Made by a program: the position numbers and the translations under genes. A stretch of DNA of 64,000 bases, from positions 409,806-473,805 of the forward strand of contig NMRA01000235.1 in NCBI GenBank assembly GCA_002633005.1, given 5' to 3'. The DNA is from Phoronis australis. Taxonomy: Eukaryota > Phoronida > Phoronidae. The notes under the pieces are model-generated. The model saw only the letters and a program-made list of their open reading frames with translations, did not search any database and had not been told where the DNA came from. Below are positions 35,086-46,748 of the stretch, piece after piece (positions within the stretch are counted from its first letter, which is position 1; each line of letters starts with the position of its first letter).

Positions 35086-35660
35086 ACTGTTATTTTGTTA
35101 TTCTCGGACAGTTTATGGAGTGCTAACTCCAATCTTCCGGTCACTGAGTCTGCTCCGCGCATGCGTGAGATTTGTTTGCATTCATTTGTTCTGGTGTATA
35201 TAATAGCAAAGTATATACCCTCATTAGCACTTTTCGCAACTCCGCCGTTTTTCAGCCGAAGTGCACAAGCATCACATCATTTGAAAGACCTTTCTCTGTT
35301 CTAGATGATCATTTCTAAACCAAACGATAAACAATATAATTCGAAAAAAAAATTGAAAATTAATTAATAATTCGCTTACTGACTGTTTTGAAAATGCTCT
35401 TTGATCCTAAAAACCTGCATCTAGAGTGTAACAAAAATGGAAAAAATAACAGCGTAAATGATCCAGATCGCTTTTATAAATGATTAAGCGAGCCATTAGG
35501 GAAGTATTTATATAATATTTCTACCTTGTAAGTACGGTGGTTTTAGAATCCCCCACACTTGCTGTGAATGATCTAGTCAAGCAGTCATCCAAAACTATAC
35601 ATTGGACTTAATTGTGCCGTTTTATACAATTACATGTCCAGTAAAAATTCAGAATGCAGT
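35086..35660 (+). repeat. Second copy of the 575-bp direct duplicate
   Basis: It is collinear with 34510-35084 with no length change, after which unique intron sequence resumes at GACACAAAAAG. Confidence 0.9.
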
Positions 35661-37436
35661 GACACAAAAAGTGATAAAAATTTCCATGTATCTATCCAAA
35701 ATTCGCTGATCGATGAATGATGGGCAAACTTATATCCCGGATCTTTGAATTTTACTGTACATATCTCTTCTCAAAGGTTGCAGTGCAATACTTTCAGTAA
35801 TCACGTAGCAATAAACCTTTTTTCAGAAAGTAAAAGTCAGTTATCCTTTGAAATGTATAGTAGTGGTGTTCCTGTTAAGCGAAATTGAACTACATTTTTA
35901 TGTTGTTATGTTACTAAAGAAAATAGGCTCTGGAAAATAACAATGTTCATCAAATATTTATACTGTACACTGTACACATACACATGTAGTTATCGCGGTT
36001 TTTTGCTTTTAATTGTGGATTTGCGGGTACATCAAAAACCCATTAACGTCACGAAATGAACGTAGAGCTATGTCGCAAGAAAAATTACATGTAGTATATG
36101 AAAAGATGAGAATTCTGCCGTGAGTCACATTTCATCATCGTGGCCTTGTCGCCGGCATACCTCGTTGCATCCCAAGGACAGGGACAAAAGGTTTGTCTAA
36201 CAATTTTGACAATAGCTAAAAAAATTCAGATGCTTTAGTGCTTTTGATTAGTACATTTAATAATCTAGCGCGAGTCTTTGACCATATGTTCTCGATTTAT
36301 TCAAAAACTAACGTACTCCATTCACTTCGCTGTCCAAGGGACCATGAACCAAAACATCAAAATAACTGATAACAGTTGTTGGTTTGGAAATTATTTGCAA
36401 ACTCGAAGTTTGCATAATTGTGGCATATTTTAAAGAGCTCAAGGTCAATTTCCTTAATTTTGAAAAAGCATGGAAGTAGTTATGCCACAAAACTGCAGCT
36501 CGTGTTGTAAATGGATATGCATTCAAGACAGTGGTATACAAATTTGATTAAAGGCACAACGTTTTGTTAGAAAGCTTAATTTATCCCACGCGTGTTGAAT
36601 CTGTCGAGTGAAATACTGACATGAAATAAAGTTTTCCGTATTCACCTCGCGCACTAATTCAACAGCGACCTCTGATATGGAAAGTTCAAATGTTAGGTCA
36701 ACGTCGACTCGACGTCTTCAGCCGGTTCGATCATCAAACTTTCCAAATATAGCTTAAACTAATATAGCTGCAACACTGCAACGAACACACGACACGCAAC
36801 CAGGCCCTAAACGGAAAATTTGGAACATAACTCATTAGAAGACACTTATGTCTCAGTTTTCAATTGCTGAATATTATATCGTCTGCAACACAGGCGAAGA
36901 TTCCTAGGAATTTAAAATATCAAATATTGTTGTTTTTTAACTATTTCCAGGAGATGTTACAAGTTCACTGCTCAGTTGCCGTTGTTTTCATATTTGATAC
37001 CTCTTTTCAAGAAATAAATCGTTACGTTTTAAACTGTTTCTTTTACTAGAGAAAACTTGCAATCTAACGTGCAAGTACATGCATATAGAATGTGATTTGC
37101 CATGTGAACAGTCTGGATGAAGTATTTGTAAAATCTGCCGAAAAAATGTAAGAAACGTAGGAATTCGAAAAGCATGGGAAAAATACAAAACGTATCTCGA
37201 TTGACCTACACTGTACATGAAGTAATATCCCACGAGACAATATTCCGCGTATCGCCATTCTCGGTACGCTTTGTGTATTTATTGTCATTTGCAACCTGTA
37301 TACTAATCCGCATGCATTCGGAAAGTGTTAAAAAAGTGACACGTGTGTACTAATTCACATGCAACGTGATATGTGCTCGCTGAATTCAGATGCCTCTAAC
37401 AACGTGGTACATTTGTGCTAATTTACACTCCTGCAG
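35661..37436 (+). other. Intron 6, second half, with duplicated blocks
   Basis: About 36150-36540 matches 33290-34010, and 36575-37265 matches 25360-26100. No extra exon is supported. The intron ends at CACTCCTGCAG. Confidence 0.55.
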
Positions 37437-37718
37437 TAAGCGGATTAACATGTAAAACAACCAAGTTGGGACATGACTATAAAGGATCGAAATCCACCAC
37501 CAAGAAAGGTCTCACGTGCAGAGTTTGGTCGGATTATGAGGTAGTCAATAGATTGATGGGGATTGGAAATGCTGAGGTGACTTATTTCCTGTTACCAAAA
37601 TCCATACAGAGGTCCAACTTTTGCCGTAATCTAGACGACTCTCCGGATGGTCCCTGGTGTTACATAGAAGGACAGTTCCCTGCGAGGGATTATTGTGGTA
37701 TCCCATTCTGCACAGGGT
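37437..37718 (+). CDS. WSC-kringle gene, exon 7: kringle B2
   Basis: It is a 282-bp phase 1-1 exon of the same length as B1, between ACTCCTGCAG| and ACAGGGT|GTAAGTG. The protein contains LTCKTTKLGHDYKGSKSTT, LTCRVWSDYEV, SNFCRNLDDSPDGPWCYIEG and DYCGIPFC. Six cysteines are intact. Differences from B1 cluster in the loop between cysteines 2 and 3 (RLMGIGNAEVTYFLLPKSI), which suggests rapid change or relaxed constraint there. N-P-D of the lysine site is N-L-D and the second acidic residue is Ser. Later exons of this gene were not found, so the C-terminus is unknown. Confidence 0.92.
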
Positions 37719-38173
37719 GTAAGTGACTTTTAGTCTATCTTTTATTATCAGCGGACAGTTTATGTTGTCTCAACTTCAATCTTGCGGCCGCAGGGTTTGC
37801 GCCGCGCTTGCGTTTCTCAGTTTTAGTGGAACGGAAAGAAGGGCTATTTCACGAGAAAATTTACAGTAATACATGAAAATAGGCAAATTTTGCAGCGTGT
37901 CAAAAAGCGCGACATTTTGAAGATGTGGCGTTTTTGCGAGAAAAATTCCAAAAAGTTTAGGTATTGGACATGTTAGGGAGAACTGACAAACACAGTGTAC
38001 GCTGCAGCAACACAAGATATTGGTCTAGATTATCTCACCAGATAAAAGTTTCACTTTATATTTTATTACACGTTCACAGGTAAATAGTTCACGAAACATT
38101 TAATACTTAGAAATCGTAATAATTACAAATTATTCGGGAAACTGTAAATTGATTATTGCACATATAAATTAAT
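37719..38173 (+). other. Sequence after kringle B2
   Basis: It follows the donor GTAAGTGAC and is therefore presumably intronic. No downstream exon with matching phase-1 entry and recognisable domain was identified. Confidence 0.5.
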
Positions 38174-38292
38174 ATAGCAGAAATGGAAACGGTAGTAGTT
38201 ATCTTATTATGGAAGCAACATAACTACGCAACACAGACACAGAAACGCTCTCAAACACACAGACACGCGCTCACACTAATTTAAATACATAT

Positions 38293-38397
38293 ATACAGTA
38301 ATTTGTTGAATGCACGACACTTTTCATTTTTCACGGTCTTCATTCCGTTGCGTTCATACTTTCTGAACAAGTGTCGTGCATTCAACAAATTCTGTAT
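38293..38397. repeat. Foldback: 29/30-bp inverted arms around a 46-nt loop
   Basis: The left arm (38293-38322) contains TTTGTTGAATGCACGACACTT and the right arm (38369-38397) is its reverse complement except for a small indel near the outer end. It could be a hairpin-forming MITE fragment. The second copy is at 38705-38809. Confidence 0.85.
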
Positions 38398-38447
38398 AAC
38401 AGAAAACTTGCTCCCGAAGTACAGTCAGTTCAAGTTATATACAGTAA

Positions 38448-38469
38448 TATATATGTGTGTGTTTGTGTG

Positions 38470-38500
<31 letters not shown>

Positions 38501-38506
38501 TTGTGT
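38448..38506. repeat. Interrupted (GT)n microsatellite
   Basis: GT dinucleotides are broken by regular TTT interruptions. The duplicate copy at 38860-38918 shows the same interruption pattern. Confidence 0.9.
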
Positions 38507-38584
38507 AACGTACGTTCTTGTACGAATATTCTTTCAAAGTTATTTAGGTTGTTGAAATGGTCCTAAAACTCGAGCTGAAAAGAT

Positions 38585-38585
38585 N
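38585..38585. other. Single-base assembly gap
   Basis: One N lies between two 411-bp copies of equal length, the third such join in the window. Confidence 0.92.
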
Positions 38586-38881
38586 ATAGCAGAAATGGAA
38601 ACGGTAGTAGTTATCTGCATATGGAAGCAACATAACTACGCAACACAGACACAGAAACGCTCTCAAACACACAGACACGCGCTCACACAAATTTAAATAT
38701 ATATATACAGTAATTTGTTGAATGCACGACACTTTTCATTGTTCACGGTCTTCATTCCGTTGCGTTCATACTTTCTGAACAAGTGTCGTGCATTCAACAA
38801 ATTCTGTATAACAGAAAACTTGCTCCCGAAGTACAGTCAGTTCAAGTTATATACAGTAATATATATGTGTGTGTTTGTGTG

Positions 38882-38912
<31 letters not shown>

Positions 38913-38996
38913 TTGTGTAACGTACGTTCTTGTACGAATATTCTTTCAAAGTTATTTAGGTTGTTGAAATGGTCCTAAAACTCGAGCTGAAAAGAT
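38586..38996 (+). repeat. Second copy of the 411-bp direct duplicate
   Basis: It is collinear with 38174-38584 with a few substitutions (for example TTATTATGG to TGCATATGG near the start). Unique sequence resumes at ATCAATGAC. Confidence 0.9.
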
Positions 38997-41099
38997 ATCA
39001 ATGACAAGACTATTTCCGACATCATGCCAGGGTCAAAGTTCGGTGTTTATCACGTAATTGTCGAGGTTGCTAGCAACTTTGGCCGGGAAATCACTAGTTA
39101 CCTACAATTTTACCTTGAGAGTTTTGCTTGATGTACATCAATTGCAAAATGAATTGAATGTATAGTCATCACGTGATGATATTGGCAATGGAGGCCTACA
39201 ACTTTATGAAAATTGTTATGCTGGATTTACACAAAGACTTGGCGTAACTTCAAATTTGTTTTGACGGATTAGATTAGTTCAGAGTGACGTTTAGCAGTCT
39301 TTGCTGATATTGAGCATTGCAGACTTCGTCTAGACTAGTCCACACGGCTTTCGAATCCCGAAATGAAGGGTGTACAAGAGCGAGTAATTTAGCAACCCAC
39401 CACAAATTGATAGCTACATGTACATGTACTGCAAGTACAAACAAATACTTTAATAAAGACACCATTTACATGCAACAACAATCAAGTGGCAAACTGAGAC
39501 AAAACACTCCAGTTTATTAAAATCATTTGAAAAATGTATGTCAATAAGATCATTTTTTACAAATTAAAAGTGCCTGGGTTGTATCTGAATTCGTTGGTGA
39601 ATTAAACTTCAATGTTTTAATCAGGTAAGATTGCATATTACAACTTAACAAATCGTGGGTTCACTACCTGCTTTGTTTGCATCAAGAACACATCATTCCG
39701 TTCGTAGCATTCCCGCGCAACAAGATATCAATAACAGCAAGACCATGCAATGTTTTCAGCCGCAAGGTTTTATGAAAGTGTGCGGGTTAACTTCAACCAG
39801 GGCACTAGCATTTAGTGGGTGCCTAGTGTTCGCCAACAACGATTCTATATACGATAGTTATTCAACTGCCCGTAATGTGCGACAAGCGACGATGATATTT
39901 TTGTGGTTAACAGATCCCAGAAGTAGCTTTGGGAGATCTGTCGAGTCGTCTGCATCCCGACTGATGTCTGGGGCCACGGTTTTGGCGCTTGCTGTCAATA
40001 CCTTATTTACATGCATGACCTCTGCTCGTCCATGATGGGACCATGTCTTGGATACCAGTTAAAACAACGTACACGTATGTAGACAATGTGTTCATATTTG
40101 TAGAATGAAGCCAGTGAATTATATACTGTGGGAGTTAATTTTTGTTAATTGGTCTCTACGCTTCTGGCATTGGTAAAACAGCAAGTAGACTTTGGCCTGT
40201 AGGAGGTTTAGTGGCTATTGCTACCTAGTAAATATATTCTGATGCGTTGCCCCTCATTGTTCAACGTGCGTATCAAATGTAAACACCGACACTAAAATTG
40301 CACACTTTCTGTAATTTGGATTCTTTTGTGATGAAACAAATTTTAATCTTGAATCATTTCAAACTGCTGTTCTTGAACATGTACACCGCCAATATACTAC
40401 GAGCATTGCTGAGAGATGGATGTTTCATTTCAACAGAATCAGTCACTGCCAACCTATTGATTCACGTGTGATCTCTTCTTCTTGCAGGCATAAAGGCACA
40501 GACCGAGCATAAAGGATTTGACTTAATTCATATTCGTGGAATCAAACTGAATAAGTAACTAGTCGTATAAAAACCACACCTTCCTCTTACAAAATCAACA
40601 TTAAAGTATTTTGAAGCATTCAAACGTTTTGTCGAGTTTTTGTTGGTGTTAAGAAGATTATTACAAGGTGAGCCTCTTACACTCAAAACGACGTCAGGAA
40701 TCATTTCCCAAAATGACACAGACGTCTGTATGGGCCGTATCAATTCAAAAGTGAAATGCAAATTTTGCTACGACGTTTGTTAATGAGAATTTATTTCTGT
40801 CGTCGCGTTTTCCTACCTAACACCAAACGCAAAGTATATTTAAAAATATATAAGCTCCATTGGGCGGTGCAGTATATGGGGCTCGAGGTATAGCCCCACT
40901 TATATCTATCCTGCGTCACCCATGGTGACAGGACAGCTCCACATATGGGGCTAGGGGCGATCTACTACATTGTATTTCAACTGACATCTGACGAAGGACA
41001 TTTATGTAGACCATACGAAAATTTGTTGAACAAACTACCTAAGGCCATGAACAGCTTAGTTTTCAGTGACAGATGTATAAAAGAAGGTGTGCTTCTAAA

Positions 41100-41101
<2 letters not shown>
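38997..41101. other. Non-coding DNA, no supported gene
   Basis: A 126-codon open stretch at 39655-40035 on the plus strand begins at GTG, has no domain I recognise and no clear splice context; it may be chance. Nothing else is supported. Confidence 0.4.
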
Positions 41102-41158
<57 letters not shown>

Positions 41159-41218
41159 CATGTAAACATATACATATACACACAACCATATATACATACA
41201 TACATACATACATATATG
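41102..41218. repeat. Compound (CA)n-(TA)n-(CATA)n microsatellite
   Basis: A CA run passes into a TA run and then CATA units. The threonine-histidine and cysteine-valine open frames across it are artefacts of the repeat. Confidence 0.95.
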
Positions 41219-41559
41219 TAAATCATACTACACATATACAGCTATGCAAACATAGCACAAAAACATCTACAGTGTATAAACGTACTACGTAACAAAATTT
41301 TGTTTGAAAGCTTGACACGAGGTCTAAACAATATCCTTTCTTCAGGTGTGCAGCTATGTAAATAACAAACAAAGAAACTAAGTTATTAAATCTGTCATTC
41401 TCCGAGAGCACCACAACTTCGACTCTAGGTTCAAGGACTCAGGTCTTGAAAAACGTGCTGAGATATGCTAAACTTGTAAATTGTGAATTGGTTGGGTCAT
41501 TATTTTTTAAATTAGGGCCTCATGGATATGTTGTCCCCGAATATCCCACTTATTTTCAA

Positions 41560-42115
41560 AAAGTTTGAGACAGTGAATATTTTTAAATGGCGTAAAAGAA
41601 CGGGAAAGACAAAGTCTTAATGATGGTGATCAAGACATTGAACCTCTCTATCTCAAGAAGGTATTTGCATTTTGAAAGGAGTTTCTGTTAACCTTGACTA
41701 AACTGGGAAAACTCGGTAACTTTTACATAAATTTGAGGTGCTCTGGGGACTGTTTTGTGGGATACTGTTGATTTCCAATCTGTTTTTTTTCATCAGTTTG
41801 CGGTCTGACTGAGAAAATAACAAAAGTGGGATTTCCGCTTGTTTTCAAGCAACATTCGATAGAAAGAACATACCATCGGGTACTTTACAGTGCCTGCCTT
41901 CGGGCAGTATGCAGCTGTATCACTTAAAACTCATAAAGGGTCTTCACAATTTTTTGCAAATGTGTTTTCATGGTCATCAAATCAGTCAATGTCATCTTTA
42001 AGTAATTCTGCTGCTGCTGTTGTCCACCTGGTGGCAGTTTCTAAAACTAGATTTCTTCGGTGAAATTTCCTGAAATTTTGACAAAACGTTTACTTTGAGG
42101 AAACGATGACACATG
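41560..42115 (+). repeat. Dispersed repeats R2 and R3, contiguous copy
   Basis: About 41560-41945 matches 1184-1583, and 41940-42115 matches 3440-3630, both in plus orientation. This copy shows that R2 and R3 can be adjacent and suggests an element of at least 550 bp. Confidence 0.6.
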
Positions 42116-45100
42116 CATGCTTGAAAACGATGTTTCAATATTAAGCAAGCATTCTGTTATGATTGATTTCTTTCTATTGTTGTTCCGAAGGATGAATTTG
42201 ATGAATATCGAAACGTTGTTTACATGCTGCAATATAATTTGACCAAGTCAAATATTATTTACAAGCATGTTTTCGAATGATGGTAACCTGTACCCGACAT
42301 ATTTCAAACCAGTGACCCCGCATTGCCAGTTAACTTATAGTGTGTTGTCATGTTTACAGTTTAACCGATTCCACCCAAAACTGAATTTGTCACCCGTTGT
42401 CACAACTCCTGAAACAGTATCTAATTACAAAAAATAAACCAAAAGCCCAATTCATGCATACAATTAAGAAACACGTGTGTCGAACAATCATACCCTGAAG
42501 AAAAGTTGACTTCCAAACAAAATACGATTTTAAAACAATCTCGAATATGGCAATTGCATGGGCACTTAACATACATGTAGGAATGAATATATTATTCATA
42601 ATTACAGTTATGGCAAAAACACCACAAATTTCTACAAAACTGCTTTCAGGTTTACTTTAATCTGTAGCAATGGCAAAACATAGCAGGTAGTACATGTAAG
42701 ACGAAGTTTATGTTGAGTGAAAATAGGTTGATTATTATAACAAAAAGGAGCAATTGGATACGAACATGACACCCAATCGAGAACATATTTCACATCATAC
42801 TTTGAGGGATTGTTTTGAAACCGCCTCGACCCCACCCCCTCGACACCCTCTACCCACGGCCCCTTCGACCCATGACCCCCTCTACCCGCAGAGTTCGGCT
42901 CCACACCATTCAAACGCACCATATACAAGGGAAAAATAAGTTCTGCGGATCAGAGCGCGACTGCACGTGAGCTCTCACGCGCTCTGTCTACACGGCACTT
43001 GCTGTGCGTAGCCAGATAGCGCACTAATGTGTTCTTCCATTGTAACAATGCCTCATGCGAAATTCAAATTTTTTACATCAAGACATGGGCTGTGCAGCAC
43101 TGAAATATAGCCCCCAGTCTCCTATTGTGCGCCGCCGTTGCAAGATTTTTTTTCTCAAAAGGGGTGAACTACGTTAAACGCCTTTAACCACAGTCCGATA
43201 ACAGACACTGAGCCACTACAATTAACAGACAAAATAAGCGACAATGTACCCTGACTCACAATGAAATTGCCACCGTTCAACTGAGAATTACACTGGTTTT
43301 ATCGCGCCAACAAATGTTTGGAGCTATTTTTAAAAAGTATTCAAATTTTGTACGTGAATGGGCTTTTCTTTTTCTTTTATTTTCGCAAAATCTGCGAGGT
43401 CTATTATCGTCAACCACTCTGTTCAACTACGTCACGGTAGTTAAGTCTTCGAGGAAAGGCACTTACCATCGTAACAAGATTAAGAAATATGTAAAAAAAC
43501 CCGTAAAAATACCTCGTTTGCCACAGGTCGTGGGCCAAGGGGGTCTTGGGTCTAGGCGCTTTCAGAACAATCCTATTTTGCGAACTTTTGTCGGTTTTCA
43601 GGTGGAGGGGGGTTTTGGGTAGTGGGGTCGAGAGGTTGTGCGTCGAAAAGGTCAAGGGATGTGGGTTTGAGGCGGCCGAAGGGTTTTAAAGCCATCCTTG
43701 GGCACATTTCTTCGTTTGCAATGCTGTGAATTCACTATCTCTAGAAGGATTTATCTTATGTTTTATCTACATACAGTAGAACTCTCGACCAGCTATTGCA
43801 GGTGTGCCACCTGTCATCCGGTCAAACGCTCTCAGCATTTTTACATGTGTTTCTCGCTCCCAGTTACGAAGTTATTCGTATGAAGGCTGTCCCTTTTAAC
43901 GAATTCCGCTTTGCACTTTGGGGGCAAGATAAATTGCGCTACAGAAGACATCATTACAGCGTCCTGTCGTTCAGTAACTTTTCCTGACGTGAGGGGTGCT
44001 GAACGTGCGATAATATCTGGCTTACATTTCTATCAGTCCACCCCAATCAGGCTAGATACCATCTGATCGGAGATTAGAGCAATTATCAAACAAAAGAGCG
44101 CAGGCCTTCCAACCATCAACGCCAGAATGGAGTTAATTGGCTATGGGGGGGGTAAACTTTCCAATCTGTTGTTGGGCTATACAATCGAACAAGTTGGGAG
44201 CAACGCCATGTCGCCGTCATGTTTTGTGCGATAACTTAACAGTATAACATGGAAAACGCTTGGCTTTTCATCTGGAGACCCCGACGTTCCTTAACCAATC
44301 TGTTTCACTATCTCATATCGTCAAATGCTGCAAAACATTCTCAAGAACTTTAATGGCTCCTTTTAACTGTCCGTTCAGGAGTTATTACGTCATTACTGAG
44401 TACTTGGGCGGCGACACCGGTGCGTTTCTCAGACTTGAACGAGTTTGTTTTTTACGTGAGCTACTTTAATGGGCTTGGATTCCGAGCAATTATAAGAACC
44501 GCATTAATACTCGACTCAGTTTTTGAGTTTTGCGTCTGCAGGCTGTTGTGGAATTTGAGTTTGACATGTATGACTTTTGCACTTTCAATCTACGGACAAC
44601 CAACCAAGTTTCCGGATTGGTTCATCACAGTGTAGCCACACAGTATCGCACGTCCATCCACGCTTGTGTGACAGAAGTATTGGATTTGTGATTTAAAAGA
44701 ATTTTTTGGACTGTGAATGGTACAAAAATCAGACAAAATATTAAAGGTACGGATATTAAGTATCAGTCCACGGATCCACCGACCACTGTACAGCCAACAA
44801 GCGGCAAGGTGGGAGGTCAGCCATTCAGATCCATGTTTAGTCTGATAAGTCACATTAGGGATGAGAGAAAATGGGTGAAGTATGACACTACAAAGTTTGG
44901 TGGTTTAGGAGATACAAGGGAAGTGTTCTGGGGGGCAAAATGAGGCAATTTCTTGGGGTGGAATGAGTTATTTTTGACCAAATTTTGTACTCCAGTTTCT
45001 GCTTCAAACATAACCGTTTCTGAACAATTTTGATATCACATGATAGGTTCATGACCAATGTCAGTAAAAACGGCACCGACACTGCAATATCGGTTACCAT

Positions 45101-46359
45101 GGTAACACTGGAACTGTTTCCGTGGACTCGCATTTCCGTCTTGTGAAAAACCAGCAGTAAGCTGTACCCTTATAGCGAAGCTGCCCCCGCGGGAAAACTA
45201 AAAATAATAACATGGGCATGTAGAAGACTCCATGCCCTTGGAATTGATACAATATTTTTTTGTCAGTCTTTCAGGCAGGCTTGGTAATAGGTGTCTAAAT
45301 TTCACTATTTTCAAACTGCGTATGTGTATTTGTCATGTTAAACCAGTCACTAGTTGTGCGCCGTCTCTACGCATTAATATGCCGTGGTATAATACAACAA
45401 TTAAAACAATTGGTTTGCTAAAATGTTTTCAAATAATTTTAAGGACACTAGCATGTCCAAATAAAATATGAAATTATACTAAATTTGTTTATCCACTTCG
45501 TCTGAATACCAAACTAAAGTTTACAATTCGTTAGTTGAATGATGGCTGACCTAAAGTGCGGGTTTGCGAATTTATCTATTTATCTGGCACTGCCAGTCGC
45601 ATCGAATGTGGTATTTTCACAAATTGCGGATAGGAACAACTTTGGAAACTCTTGGGAAATGCACATGGTATAGAGCAAGACATTTGAGCACCTTATAAGG
45701 GTACGTGGAGCTGATGTGGAGAGGAAACGTGTCCTTCTGAGAAGTAGTCTGTCTCAGTGTTTGCCTCGGAGGCAGGTGTGCAGGAGCTACATAATCTACC
45801 TGTACCGTATTAGATTCACTTAACCGAATCATCGTTACAACACTCGAGATAAATTGGCGTCGCTAAAGACACTGAGAACATCCACTGCACACTAGAGGAG
45901 AAATCTGAAAAATTACCAAAGACGTTAAGTCAAGGTTCAACGTCCAGCTTCGTGTGAGCTCAGGTAGCAATCCCTAAACTCCAGGGTCCGACCCTGAGGA
46001 ATATTTTTAGAAGCGCGTCATTCATGCAAAAATACTTTTATTGACACACCGTGATTGCTTATAACTTGGGCCTTATTGCTTAATCATATCTTTTCAAATG
46101 TGTTGATGTTTATGCAACTACATGTATACATTGGCATAGAAAATAGGTAGTCATCATAACTTTTCATAACAACCACCACTTCTGCCCATGAACTGCTTTT
46201 AGAGACTAGGGAGTATGTTATGTCTACCAATGATTTTCTGCGATTATGAACTTAATTAAACATGCTAAAGCCGTCACTTCAGCTTGGTATTCATATTTTC
46301 TGAGCCGAAATGGCCACATTGAATTTAATATATTTAATTTTTCATTAATACAATTTTAG
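42116..46359. other. Non-coding DNA, no supported gene
   Basis: A C-rich patch at 42815-42900 and a G-rich patch at 43525-43680 look like inverted relatives: GGATTGTTTTGAAACCGCCT on one side and the complement of AGGCGCTTTCAGAACAATCC on the other. No exon is supported in the rest. Confidence 0.4.
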
Positions 46360-46748
46360 CAACCAGGAAAGGCTTATGCTGAAGAAGTGGGTTCTGGTGA
46401 AGTTGGAGACTTGGCGATAATTAGTAAAGGTTGGGTATGGAAAAGTTCACAACCAGCAAGAAGTTATTCTTCTGGAAAACTAAGTAAAGGGGCTAGAGAG
46501 AGGCCGAAAAGTCTACTCCCAGAAGATATGTCAAAGAGCTTGAGGAACGAGTTGGAAAAAAAGTATTTGCCAAAGATTACTGGCTTATACCACAACAGGT
46601 CCAAAGTAATTTGTTGAGATAGGCCACTTTTAGCAAATGTGGGACAGAGGAAGTGGAGTATGCATTGAAAGAGGCAATCTGCGATTGTCAAGGATGTAGC
46701 ATTGTAAAAATGCAAAAGGAGGAAACAGTACAGTGGCTGGACCTGTAA
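46360..46748 (+). pseudogene. Unidentified coding-like stretch with a frame break
   Basis: After an acceptor-like CAATTTTAG|, an 85-codon open frame runs QPGKAYAEEVGSGEVGDLAI and on to LPEDMSKSLRNELEKKYLP before TGA at about 46615. The frame two bases over then encodes SKCGTEEVEYALKEAICD with CQGC and ends at TAA 46746. The charged, lysine/glutamate-rich composition looks more protein-like than neighbouring open stretches. I do not recognise the family. It could be one exon broken by a frameshift, two exons around a roughly 40-bp intron (CAACAG|GTCC to TTTTAG|CAAA), or a decayed transposon gene. Confidence 0.35.

Larger units (their letters stand above)
38174..38584 (+). repeat. First copy of a 411-bp direct duplicate (assembly join)
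   Basis: It runs from ATAGCAGAAATGGAAAC to GAGCTGAAAAGAT, directly before the N at 38585. It includes a foldback and an interrupted GT repeat. Confidence 0.9.

Noticed and set aside
40945-41292. Open frame rich in Thr-His
   Set aside because: It runs across a CA/TA microsatellite and has no domain or splice context.
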